64,000 nucleotides of DNA, taken from assembly GCF_028769735.1 (NCBI RefSeq), contig NC_088178.1:18054357-18118356 (forward strand), written 5' to 3'. The translations under genes were made by a program, and so were the position numbers. A model generated the notes under the pieces. That model was not told the origin of the DNA, did no database searches, and saw only the letters and a list, made by a program, of their open reading frames with translations. This DNA is from Zonotrichia leucophrys gambelii. Taxonomy: Eukaryota > Chordata > Aves > Passeriformes > Passerellidae. This document shows positions 42,772-56,700 of the stretch, piece by piece; positions within the stretch are counted from its first letter, which is position 1; each line of letters begins with the position of its first letter.

Positions 42772-45700
42772 CTGGGCCATCTTTCTTATTTGCATATAAC
42801 AGAGAATTTTGTAAACAAACACTTAAAAATCCATAGCCCCTGAAGTGTTAAACAGAAATATGCTTGACTTACCAAATCATTAAAGAAAGCTTGTGAAAAA
42901 TTAGTTAGCTTTTATTTATATAGTATCATTGCTGCAGTCTAGCTTCTATTGCACTAAAATATACTGAACATAAAATCCCTGTCCAGAAGAACTTAGAATA
43001 TAAAGAAAAAATACAATAACTGGTAAAACACACGAATTTTTCATGTTTAGGTATTTCAGAAAAACAGCCAAAAGTAACTTTATAAACTTCACAAAACAAT
43101 CCACCTCTGAGATTAAGAACAAGCATGAGAAATTTCAGCTGAAAGAATAATTGTTTCAGAAAGTTAGTGGCAGCTGACAATAGAAAGCAATAATGGAAGT
43201 GCCTCATCAAGCATAACTATTATAATAGTAGCACAACTCTATAATGAGAAAACATTTAATTGTTTCTTTGTTTTCTTTTATCTTAAGAGGTCTCTAAAAA
43301 GATGCATGAAAGATAGCAATCCAGCATCTTGCCTTGCATAAACCAACATAGATCCATTTAATAAGGCTGTTTGAAAAGTATGTTGCAAAATATGCATGAA
43401 TTTTTTTCAAACACTCTCTTTAGTACTCCCAATAAATATTTACTCTCCTATTTTACATAGTCCAAACTTTCAAATAAATGTGCTGAAATTAACTCAGTTT
43501 TTAACTTATTTTATATTTAATGATTTAATCAGATAAACGTTTGCTGATGAGGAAAGCCAAAGGGTTGAAATCATATCAACCAGAATCCCAACAAACAAGC
43601 TTCTCATTACTTCCCTGAACTGGTCTCCTTAAACTCTCTTTAAAATAAATGGCTGAGTTTCTCCACATTTAAAACAGTTTCAAGAATCTCCATGTAAAAG
43701 AGCAACTGTTTCCATGGGAGTGAGCCATGCTGTGCTGTTAGCACAAGATCACTTGTAAGCAGAATGACATTGTGGAATCTCTTTTCTGAAGTTGCCAAGG
43801 CTCATTCTCCAATGTTAAAGTTGCCTAAACAGCTTTGGTTTTGCATAAAAAGCACATTTATTGTCTGTTATTAATCTTTGTATGGTCTGTTCTGCAAACA
43901 CTAAAAACAGCATCTTTCAGCTCCATTAGATTTTCTCCCCCACATTTTCTATCAGCCTACATTAATATGTGCAGATATGCGATTTCCATACTAGATAGGC
44001 TTTGGTTTCTTTGTGCTTGAAATAAGACAGGGTTTTAAAATCTTGCTCATTTTGAAGGATGAAGCCCCATTCTCCTGTTGGCCCAGCCTGGATCCTGGCA
44101 CTGGCTGCGCATGTTTGGATGTCAGAGCTGGGTTGTGGGGCAGTGATGAAACTGAGGGATGGGCTGTCCCTGATCACCAAATCATCTTGGGGCATCATCT
44201 TGGGGCACCATCCAGGCACCACGTGGGATTATGGTACCACCACTCTCTGAACAACCTTACCCTTCAGTAATATAAATGTTGAAACTTGCAAAGCAAATGA
44301 CATTCCAGGAGTAATTTTTGATCAGGAACATATCTCCTGATTTGAACAAAAGTATGGAATACTTTGCCATATTACAAAAAAAGAAATGAAATTAACCAGG
44401 ATGGAAAGACTTTGGACGTAACATTTTTTTTCTTCCTTTTTATACAGGAGCTAAGTTTAAAGTTGTTGCTCTAAACTTGTAAAACTATCTATAGCAAATT
44501 AAAAGAACACATTCCAGACATACTGATAACCTGCCATAAAAATTGCAAAAATCCAAAATTTCAAGACTAAACACTTAGTAGCTGCAATAATGCAAAATGT
44601 CTTAACAAAGAATTGAAATTCCTGAAAGTATATCTACATTAAAACGTCAACTAGATTTTGCTTTAGTTTTAAACAATGCTCTTTAACCAAAGTCCTGTAA
44701 TATTCTAGTGAAAATCACTAGCAGAGTGGAAAGAGTCAGGGTTATGTAAGAAATTATTATTCATTTTGTGGCAATGAGATTATAGTGAATTTTATTTACT
44801 GTTCCTAAAAATTAAGAGAAAAAAAATTTAGCCAAAACTAAATGTAAATCCTTTGGCAAAGAAACATAATGCTTCTTAGCAAAAAACCTTTGCCTCCACT
44901 ATGGCATTTTTAATTCTGTATCCTATCTAGTTTTTAAACCCCATACTATTCTAAATCACTCTGAGATTCTTCAGACTGTGAGCTCCTGAGACAGATACTT
45001 CCATTTGTAACAAATCTAACTCAAAATGTTCATTTGTTGCCTTTAGGGCCTCATAGAATAATAGTATCAGCAAAACCAACAAGAATAATAGTGACATTGA
45101 CAATCGATCTGAAATCTAGGGTAGGATATATAAAATTATTATAAAGTGGTTTTGACACCCAGCTGTATATAACATTGTTTCTGAGAGTATTATTGTACAT
45201 CAGCTGATGAATAAATTTTTATATCTATATCCTATCTCTCTACTACAGTGGGCAGCCACAACCATTTACTCTCATCATCTCCCCAAGTTAAATAAAATTT
45301 GATAGAAAACATTTCTTCAGGGGTAAAAGGGAGATGCAACATTGTATGTGCGACCGCATAAAGTTCATGGGGAAATTTGTTTGCTAAGAGTTGTTTAAAG
45401 AATGAATGGATGCTTTATGTAAATCTAACCTTTCACAGAGTTCAGGCAGGAAATCTCACAATGAATGATGTGTTCCTAAAGGTGTGAAGAACTGACTTGG
45501 TGTGCACAAGGTCAAAGAGAGGAGAGGTTCTTAAGTAATAATTAGTAATAGCTGGTTCATACGGGCAAATTGCACCTGCCTAACAACAACAGTGTATTGT
45601 AAAAGTAAAATACAGCACATTAATGTGATGAAGTTTATGTTTCCACCATATCAAACATCTTCATTAACACTCTTTTACACCGCACATAGCTGAAGGAAGA

Positions 45701-47736
45701 AAGCAATTAGAAAGTTTCAGATTTTATGTTAGAGTGGGGAGTATTTGAGCAGTGGTTTTACTCACTGAATAATGCTGATTTATCCTAGCCCACACTATTT
45801 AAGAAATTTATGTCAAAGTCCATTAGTAGTTTCAACTAAAACTAGTAATTAGTAAAAAATTTATGTTTTGTTTCAGAGGAGTATTTTATGAGAAGATAAA
45901 ATTTTTACTAAATGCCTTAAATTTAAAAAAGATATTACACTCAAACCATTTTCCCTGCTTTTCGTTTCAAAGAGAAATCTAGAAAAATGTTTTGTTCTAA
46001 ATGTTCACCTCAGCCAACAAAGTGAAAAAATCAGTTATTCACACAACTCTGTTTACTAATGCACTGTGTGGAGGAGTAGATTGGATGACTAATCTTGTTT
46101 GTTCCCACATTCCCCCTCCACTTGCTTATATATCTGCTGAGAAGCAGCATCCTTGAGCTCTCAAAGTCTGGTGGGTTTTGCCCTGATGATCCTGCAGTGG
46201 CAGAGTGGACTTTGAAGAGAGTGTGCCTGTACAAAAATGGACATATACTCTTCTCACGTGTTGCAAATATTATTAGAAAGGAGGTTTTCCATGGTAATGA
46301 AGAAAAGAATTTGGAAAGACACATCACCATTTCAGAAGAAAAACACTGAGTTTGAATTGTATAAGTTCTTTTAAGTTATGTAGAAAGCAAATTTTCTCCA
46401 CAAAGATTTCTCATTGTGAAATATTGTGAAGGCATATGAAATTTAATGATTCTGGAAGGGATGAAAGTTCCTGGTTTTGCACTTTCTACATGACTTTACA
46501 CAGGCATGAACAATGTGTGTCAAGAAAAAAAAAAGTACAAAGCAAAGAAATCCAGCTGTAGCCCAGGAACATGTACACAAGGTTAATGTTTGGGACATAA
46601 TATAATGCCTGTGCAGAGAAACATCAAAAAGACTAACTAGCAACACAAATACGATGACTATAATTAGTGAATAAATTCTGTAAAATAGAAAACAATTATT
46701 AGAAATCAAGAAAATATCTGTATGGGTGCCAAATTAGCCTATGATATATTTTCTAACCCATACTTTCCTCTGCTTCTGCTCTTGGCCACTGTTCTATTCT
46801 GGGTGACATAGTACTTGGATCTGATCCTATATTCCTATTTTACACACATCGTACAAACCATGCTTCATAAAGAGAAACAATAAAATTGAATTGGCTACTC
46901 AGTGTTGTATCATAAAGCCTAGATAGCTGTAAGACCTAACAAAGATCTCAAAATGTCATAACTTTGGTTGTTTACCAAAATATAGTCCCTTTGAGGACAC
47001 ATTTACTTTTTATCCCTTACTTTTTTTCCTGCTGTCATGAAAAGGCTTTAAAATTACCTAAACTTCGGGAAATGGTGTGAATATCCACACACACCCCAGT
47101 CAAAATTAAGCATAGAAACTTGCTGAAGTGGCTTTGTAGGAGTTTGTAGCAGCAGGACATTTCTTACTATTTTTTTTGATATAAGCTTTTGTGTAAGCTT
47201 GTTATCCACTGATGCACAGTATAGGAGCACGTGAAACAGTCCAAGAGGTATCACTGAGTATTTTATGTAGGCACCCTCACAAGAAAGATACTGAAAATCC
47301 ACTGGCAACTAAGACAGAGGTAACTTTTGAGCCCAATTAAATCTATTTCCCTTCTAAACACCCCTGATGCAAAATATGGCTAATCACATGAGTGTTTGTA
47401 GGCTAAAGACCCATGTCAATATTATCATTGTTAGAGCTACAGCAAAGAGAATTTTCAGTCTTAATAAGTGCCTTAATTGTATCTCTATCCAGAGAATACA
47501 AAAATAATTTTAAAGTACTCTTCTCTTTTATATTCCTCAGATAATCTGATAGATTAAATAGACTCCTGACAGTGCTTTTTGACCACATATCCTACTGAAT
47601 AGACAAGTATTATGTTCTACTGTCCAGAAAAGTCATTCTTATATATTTACAGACTTAATGAAAAGTCCTTAATGAAAGAGAGGACACATGGGATCTTACA
47701 AATGCAGGTCCCTGCACACTTTCTGCAGTGCTACTG
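42772..47736. other. AT-rich DNA, no gene seen
   Basis: Five kb without a recognisable exon, RNA gene or mobile element. A small direct repeat (ATCATCTTGGGGC twice, about 44185-44210) lies in a GC-richer patch at 44055-44235. Open frames stay under 100 codons. Confidence 0.4.
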
Positions 47737-47771
47737 TATTTTTATACATTAATAAAAAATGTATAAAAATA
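47737..47771. repeat. 14-bp perfect inverted repeat, AT hairpin
   Basis: TATTTTTATACATT (47737-47750) and its exact complement (47758-47771) are separated by 7 bases. It could fold as a hairpin in DNA or RNA. No TA or other target duplication is obvious next to it. Confidence 0.85.
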
Positions 47772-50700
47772 TGAAACAGAACATAAAAAAACAAAGCATT
47801 CTCTGGAAAATTATATCAGCAGTGAAGACATGAGGAATGAGGACTCAGAGAAGCTAAAGGGTGAAGTGATTTTTCCTATGTTATGTTGTAGATCTTTGTC
47901 CAAGGCAAAACTGAGGAATTCCAACTACTGAACTGCTCCTCACATTTTGTTTTCCATTTTCAAGCCATTAGTATTAGGAATGTGCCCCACAGTTACCAGA
48001 TGATAATCTGCACATCTTCTTAAAACCTGCAAGACCTATTCTAATTTCCCATTCTCAGGAATATTTTGGACAGCTTCTACTATTCTAAAAATAAACAAAT
48101 CTAAAAAATATAATATATTTTAAGGAAACTATGACTTTCTCTCCTATCCAAGAATAATATTGATATTTTCTCCTTCACCCTGGATACATCTGTGGTTTTC
48201 AACCATGAGTATCCTAATCAAACAAAGATTTTTTCCACACAGCCTCTAAGCCCATCATTTCATGAGCCACAGAGTTTCAAATGACCCCTGTACAACTGAG
48301 AAAAAATTAATTTCCAGTACTCACTTTTGGCTCTGGAAAGTCCCAAAATAACGGGCTTTAAAACTGCTACAAGTTTATGTCCAAAGAGGCAAGGCTTAGC
48401 ATGTCATTTTTTACATCTTCCTCTGAGCCGTACCCTGGTGGGCTCATCATAACCAAGGCACCTGGCATGCCAAGCAAGGGGAAGGGAAATGAAACCTCTG
48501 CAAAAAAAAAAAAACTAAATAATAAATTTTTTTCCTCCTATATTTTAAATGCTGCATCTGAAGTATACAATGGTACAAAAAATGCTGTAGGAGACTTTTG
48601 CAAATATAAGTTTGGGACAAGCTAGAGTATTGTTCATGTTTTCCCAAACACAGAGACACTGCCTGAATTCTTCCATATTCCTCATTTGCAATGTTTGGTA
48701 AATATTTTCTTGAATCTTTTAGATGTACTTTGGGACATAACATACTTATGCTTAAAATTTAATTCCCACTGAAACATTTTCAGGCACAAAAGAACCTTGA
48801 AAAGACATCTCTATTTTCCTAAAGATGCAGGGTGCATGAAGATTTTTTTACTGTTGGCCCCAAAGACAGACTGTCAGGGATTGCACATGGCATTGGGTGG
48901 ATATAATGGACAGAGAAGCAAACAGGAAAAGAAGAAAACTCAAAGAAAACTAAAAGAGAACTTAGAGCAGAACCTAGAAAATTAATGCTAAGTGGAAAAC
49001 TACAGAAAACTGGATAATGGAAGGACAGTGATGGTGTTCCTTGCCTCTGGAATTTTAGAGATGAACAATAAAATAATTTTCCGGTAGACTTCATAGTCCT
49101 ATGCAACAACACAACACTTTCACTACAATACATTACAGAATGAAGTAGGAATTTAAGTTCATCTCAGCTTAAAAATATAAAATTGAGTATGGGGATCATG
49201 GGGAGAACTGAATGCCACTGGACCCAACTAGCTGTTCCTTTATTGCCTTTGGTATTCAGATGACATTTACTCTTACCCTTTTTTAAAATCCTGAGGGAAT
49301 CACTAAATTATATATGCACATATATATCCAGTACAGAAAGCTGAAAAGTACAGTTTGCCTTCAGGGCCTGCAATTAGGGATTTGCTAAGTCAGCTATGTG
49401 CTGTCAGGGAATCAAGGAAATCTCCATTAGAATGCCATTAGGACCTGCAGAAAAGCTCTGCATTTCTTAGCCCCATTGCTCTACATATATTCTATTATAC
49501 TCCAGAAAATTTCCATATTTTTGTAGAAACATGTCTTATTAATTAATATTATTGGAAGTTCTAATAGATTTGTTTAGATCAGCATAAATGCCCTTCAATC
49601 ATCCAACCTTGAGGGGGTGAACTGGGCAGTCACTTGGCAGCCTTCCTTCTTGGCATGTCGAGTCTTTGGCAAGAGTGGGCTGAGCACAGTTCACACATAA
49701 CTGCTGAAAAAACATTTGATAACAGCAATTTTTAAAGATTTGCCTGTGAACAGTCAGATCAATTTTAACACTCATTTGCCTGGTTTGCTCTCTGACCTCC
49801 AAATACAAATGTTTGTTCATAGGCAGCTGGTTCTTTTAATCTCTCCATCATTTTTGTGTGAATATTTATACAAAAGGCAAAAAGGGAGCAATACAGGAGA
49901 AAAGGAACAGAGCTTGATCATTTATTGAGAATTTTTATGATGATATTCTTGGTAATTGTAATCTGCACTTTTATTTCACATTAAGGTCTAAGAACCAACA
50001 GGAAAGGTTGAAATTGCTGACATTTCATTAACTTGTAAATTTATGAAATGCGTTATGGAATTTTTACTAGGAAATTTTGGCAGTGCAAATGGGGAGCGTA
50101 AAGCCCTTGCATTGTGATATACGTGCAAAACTTCACATGCACATCAGTTCCATGCGTGTTACACCCACAGAAATGAAAGCTCAGACACCATCTCACTGAA
50201 ACGGGTGAGAGCACTGACTGACCCGGAACCTCAGTATTTTTTTTCTTTGATCCAAAAGAGTTCTGTAGAATAAACTGCCAGACTTCTGTAAGATAAACTA
50301 CACGAGCTAGGTAGCGAGGTTTCCCTCCTGCTGGAGGAATCTCCTTTGAGAAGGAAGTATCCTGACACACCAAACTTGGTATTCAATCTATGTGAAGTCT
50401 CTTTACAATAGTATTGTTTCAATGCATCCACCCGAAATTGTCACATATTGTATTTCTAACTTATTTAGTACTATTGCATGTAACACACTACAACATGCAG
50501 GAACCTCCAGCACTGTAGGGAATTTTTGAGCAGCAGTGTAACTTGGATCTGGCTGTTCTGTCTGCTTTAGGAAGCATTCTGCTTCCTAAACCAATACAGA
50601 TGGAAAGAAATTGGCAAAATCTAGCAGGATTCCATGGCACAGTTCATGAATACTGTAAGTCTATCATAGGATAAAGAACTTTGCCTCCAAAGCCTGTCAC

Positions 50701-53700
50701 TTCAACAGCTCTTAGGGAATATACAGAATAAAGGGATCTGCATTTTCTGGTCACCTACCAATTGCTTTCCTTTTAGGATGAATATGACCTTTAGTATAGA
50801 ATGCACGTTGCACAATCTGCAGTGTTTTTTTCTCTGTAAATTTGACCATTCCCTTGGCATATCTGCCAACCTCTTCAGGAATGTGTAAGTTTTGTGGAAA
50901 GGCAGATGATGAATTTCATGTAAATAGTATAACAGGTTCAAATAATTCTTATGAAACATGTAAAAAGAATGAAACTGAGAGCTGCCTCACATAAGTGATG
51001 GCACAGCAAGGCACTGCATCCTGGAAAACAATTGGCTGAAAGAATGGAGTGTACCTACATATCTAACTTCATTATAAAGAGGTAAGAAGTTGAACATGTC
51101 TGCATTTCTTTTTTCAAGTTCCCCAAATGACTAGTCCACAATTCAGGCTAATGGCTTGTAAAGTTTCCCCTTAAAAAAACATAGTGGTTTTGAGCATAAA
51201 ATAGTGTCTGAAAAGAATACATTCCATTTTTATACTTACATAACTTAGAGACAATTAAACTGACATTTTCCCATAACCTAATAAAAAAAAATCCAGTCTC
51301 AGTTTAAAATCTTAGCCTGCCAAATGCAAATCAGAATTTTTTTCTGGGCTGCTTTATGAATCCATGAAAATAGGATACATAACAAAAAACCCTCACAGAA
51401 CTATAACTACAGAAGTGCCAAGGAGGCGCTGGTTGGAATACAAAATATCATCAACTGACTTACCTCTTCATTTATCTCCCTTGCTAAGTGTCCCAGTATT
51501 GGAAATGCTTTAGAATTTGTATAATTCATGTAAATTATTAAACACCTGTTTTTGTCCTATAAAAGAAGAATATGGAAAAATCTCTTCAGTTTAATTGATT
51601 CTTGGCCTGAGTTGTCATTATTTTCTCGTCAAATACAAAGAAACTGTAGTTCCCTAATGGTCAGATTTTGTTTGCAAAACACAGATGCTCAAAACCTACT
51701 ATTCTAAAATTGATCTACTTTTGGTGATTTTGCTGAGAAAATACCATTAAAACACAATTAGGAAGTCGGTGATGAAAAACAATGGCACATAGGTTCTCCC
51801 ATTTTACATTTGCTTTTCTTGCAGATGTGGTACTGATGGATAATGTAGTTTGGTTGGATATATCCGAACTACCAGAGTTTTCTGGTCTGAGTTTTCTGAT
51901 GCATTTATCAGTAAATTGCTTTCATGTGTCTCTCCTGTAAACTGCTACCTGTTCTGTTTCCACAGGGATTTTGGGAAGGTGTTTAGGAAAAGGGAAGCCC
52001 CTAGGAGCAGGTACACTGGGTGCCCCTCTGAGTTGTGGGTCATGCCACTAGTTCAGAAAGATTACATGTTTCACACATAACAATTATTTTTGGCCTTTCT
52101 TTGTCAATGAGAGAAATTACTTTTTTTGTTCATATCACCTTGCAAATTAGACTAGTAGCATGCAGTCCTCTCTGAGCCAATTTTGAGAGCCTGCAGAGCT
52201 GCCAATTGCCACTCAGCACTGGGGGAATCTGGCACACTGCCCACTAATCATGACCTGTTCACTAATGGGACCAATTCAGGAGATCGTGACTGCTAATAAA
52301 ATACATCCTGCCAGCTTACTGGGTCCCCTTTCTTTCACTGTGTTCAGCTGCACTGCCTCAGCTGAACCAAACTGATCCAAAAGGAGCAACTCACTGCCCA
52401 ACTGCCCCTGCAACCTCAGCAAGCAAGGAGCTGCTGTTTCCCAACACTCTGGATGGTCCTGACATGGCATTTACAGTGGACTCCTGCAAGATGCAAAATA
52501 TGCAAACAAACAGAACAGACGCAATTTATTGGAGCAATTAGATACATTCATGGTCTAAAAATTGTGATATTATAATCATTCTTAAAAGCTTTGCACTTTG
52601 TAGTTTCTCAAGGATGAGCTGAGTTTCGCGCTTAATTACTCAGCTTGTTCTGTATTATATTTCCCCATACAGACATTGGTTTGGTTCAATTTTATGAATT
52701 TGCCATTAGACATTATATGGTATAGTTTTACTAATAGAAAAATAATGGATATTCAAATTAAATTATATTTTTATTACATTTTGAAAGCCCTCATTTGGGG
52801 GGCTCTAAGTTTGAAGCTTTGAACCAGCTTGTAAACGTCTGACCATTTGTTGAGTCCAGCCTCCTATGCTGTGAAGTTCTCTGTGGGAATATACAATCTA
52901 GAATTCTGCTGAGATAGAGTAATTTTCTTACCCTTTCATTGCACTTGTCTAACAAACAGAAATTAGACTGAATGCACTGCACTCTGTGAGAGGAAAAACA
53001 GTGACCCACCATGGCAAGGAGGCTGGCACATGCCAATGGGCTCAGTTATTAGAATCAGCCGGATGCAGAGGAGAACTTGGCCTGTTACTAGAGCATTTCC
53101 AGACCTCATGTTGAATACAGAGGGCAAGAGACAGCAAATTTAGGCTTTATCAAAATTTCATTCTACTTTAGCTGAAGTGGACAGAACAAGAAAAAAGCAG
53201 AAAACTTTAAATGAAATTAACCCTACTATATTTCTTGAAACAAAACAAATGTAAATTTTTGAGTGTTGTCACTTGACATGGTCAATTCCTGATTTCCTGA
53301 GTCTTGGTGGAACTAGAAAATTAATTACAATATTTTTTTATTTATTTATTCAAAACTCTGGTAGATTTCTGAAATTTTGTATTAAATGAAGAGAGCACAG
53401 TCCTGATCTCCTAGCAGTGCATGGCATTCATTCATGACACAAGTTCATCTTCCTACACCTGTGGTTTTACAGTCCCTCTGTACTGAGCACAGCCTCATTC
53501 AGGTGTTAGGCCTTTTCCCTCTTTACACAGCACACAGAATGCCTTCAGATCTCTCCACATATGTGGACACTCTTTTAAGCCATCCCCCCCATACCTCTTG
53601 ATTGTCTTTAGTTTGACAGTAATCCCCTTCTCTAGGACATAATTCCTGTCTTTAATGTGGAATAAACCTGAAAGCTGGAAGACATCCTCTTTACTTCTGT

Positions 53701-56700
53701 AGACAGTTGTGGATGAATGAGACTTACCCTGTTTGACAGTTTTTAAAAAGGTTCTCTATGGTTTTCATTAGCATTATATGAGTAACAATGGGTCCTCAGA
53801 TATACCTAGCTTTAATGATTGCATATTAATGGACTTGAGATAGCAGGAATCTATTAAACATATCCCAATGATTATTAAATATAATACATGCAAATATTTT
53901 ACCACCAGAAAATACTAAATATCAGACTTAACATGTAACATCTGATGCAGAACATAGCATGGAAGACAAAACCACAAGGGTAAATAAATCGTATTGTAAA
54001 AAATTAAGCTAATAAGTAAAATTAAGAGAGATCCATTTTGGTTCAGATTTTCCTTCTAGTCCTTGTTTCCCCTGCATGACAGCTATTTTTCTGTGTAAAT
54101 CCACCTTGTCTTATCTTATCCATTACTTCTGCTAGTCTTAGAAGAGGTGAGATATGAAAAAGGGCCCTTTCTGGTATTTCCAGTGTACAAAAACTGCTCC
54201 TGGATAGTGAACCTTAGTATCAAACTGTGCCTGAAAGGACATTGAAAAGAACATCTTTTCTCCTGTCAAGCCATTGAAAATGACCTAGATATAAAATGTG
54301 TGCTAAACAAGCTTGCAATTAAAATTATTAAGTTTTTTTTATATCCGGACAGCATGGGTGGTGTTTATGGGCAGAAAAGCTTTCTACATTTCTGAATAAG
54401 TTTGTTTGGATCTGTGTAGTCATGGCTTAAGACTGCAGAGAACAAGCTCTGGGAAAAGGAATCACTTGTTTTTCTCACTGAGGCTGTCTCAACAGGAGCA
54501 CAGCAACTGTTTAACAGAGCACAACACTGTCCATTCTCTCTGACTGAGAGAATGAATTTTGTGTTGGTTTATGTCTGAATACAGATCTCTCACACACAGG
54601 TGAGATGTGCATTATGTGTGCGTGCATACACACTGACAGCTCTGTGAATGATCTTAATAAGAACCTTTTTAACACACTCAGAGCTTGAACCAGAACCTCT
54701 CTGGTTCTCAGCTGCACTACAAGTACACAAAGAGCTAGCAATTTAGCACAGTATGTCTTGTAATTAGTTTAATCATTGTCAGCATGTAACTATACACCAA
54801 ATACTAATTAGCCATCTTAGTATATTGATGGGATTTTTCTTAGCTGCTTTTTGAGTTAAGTTTTCTGTGGAAGCAAGCTGAGATCCCCTGTGAGAAGCAG
54901 GAAAGCAACTTTCCATATGTGCTAAGATGTGCAAATATGGGAACTACTAGGTGCCTGTTATCAAATACCATGCTTGGCATCATTTACAAGTCAGCAAAAG
55001 TGAAAGGATTAAGACATTAGAAAAGCAGTTCTGCAAATGCTTGACAGCAGTGAGTGAGAGATAAGAGTGACTGCAGCTCTTGCTGTAGGACCTGTGGTTG
55101 GAATTGCTCCAAATATCAGGAGGCTTCTGATCCACAGCTCCTGTTCATATCCTTCTCTGGTTTTTAGTGGTTTAAGGTGATTTTATTACTCAGTTAGATT
55201 TTCTTTGTATAATAGAATACCAAGTGCTTGAAAAGGTGACAGAGAATGTGAGCCATCTTCTTACACCAGCACAAAATACAATTGAAAATATTTACGATTA
55301 ATTTCCAACCTGTGCCTGTTTCCTCAGGCACCCTGAAACACCTTTGTTTTCTCAGGGTAATACAAGATTATCACAGTCTGCTAAGACAAGCAGTGCAAAG
55401 AGATTTACCAAAGGAGAGTTTGCCCCAGTGCAGCAGCAGCCTTTGGTGGCACTGCCAGTAACGCGCTGGCACGACACAGCCCTTTGGGTATGAGGACACA
55501 GCCCGAGGCCTCAGGAGGGTTGGGCAGACCCTGACACCTCTGAGAAGATCAACCAAGCAGTGGAAACTGTGTCAGTGCTTGAAAAACCTCACAGCTATCT
55601 TTCAAGGGACAAGGGAGCTAGAGGAAAAGCTGCAAATAGAATAACTATTCAGGGATAGATTGATGGGGAGTGAAGGTCACAGCATGGTTATTAAGAATGG
55701 AAGTGGTAACAGCAGCAGCAGAAGCAATTTTACCTGACCAGAACAGATTCAAAAATTGGCCTTTATTTGTACCAGACCAAGAAATTCTCTTTATCTCTTC
55801 ATTTGATGGGCAGAAGTTAGGAAAAATAAATGGAAGGGATTTCCCCAGAGACCAAGTGCTCCTTCTCCTCCTACAGCAAAGAAAAAGGAGTTTGTTTCAT
55901 TCTCTTGTGCAATAATGCTTAAAAGGACCAGTTTTAGGAATAAAAAAGTCACCTCCAGTCATTTATGATTTATGCTGAGACCCTACAATGCCAGCATTTC
56001 CAGATGTTCAGAAGCCTGCTGGAAAACAAAACATATTTCCAAAAATTCCTGGGGCTGAAAGTGCAAATCTCATTCACACTCCTGAGATCTTACTTAAACA
56101 GTGCCTTGCTGCTACCACAGGGCTGCTCATAAGCACTCACCAGTGTGGAGGAAGCTGCAGGTCCTGTAAGGCTCTCCAAGCTTTACAAATCTACAGAGCA
56201 GACATGGAGCCTGAATTCTCGTGCTGCTCTAATTCTGCTTGGCCCCAATTAATCCTCAGTTCAGCTATTCCCCAATTCAACTGTTGCCATTTACACCCAC
56301 TAAGGATCTGTCCCTCTTCATCACTGAGGATAAATTCCTTGGGTTCATCTGTACTGTAAGTTTTATATTTCGCTTTTCCATGTGTGTTCCCTTTTATAGA
56401 GAATTTTGCCCATGTCCTGCTTTATTCCATGAAAACTACACTTTGATACCTAATTTTTGTCACACAAAACAAGCTTTCCACAAGAAATTTGAGACTTGGG
56501 ATGGCATTTTAGTCCTGAATTGATTTAAAAACATAGCTAGTTTAATTCAGGTTTCTCAGTGGTCATATTCATGGCCATTCAAGAAATATTTCTTCTAGTA
56601 TATATGTATGTGCCCTCACACAGACACATTCATATCCACATATAAACATAGACTTGATATCAGAATAAGGAACCCAGAGCACCTACTGTTGAAACCAAAA

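Noticed and set aside
45050..45070. TCATAGAATAATAGTAT as an antisense CR1 end
   Set aside because: Only about 15 bp resemble the CR1 tail and no neighbouring CR1 sequence follows.
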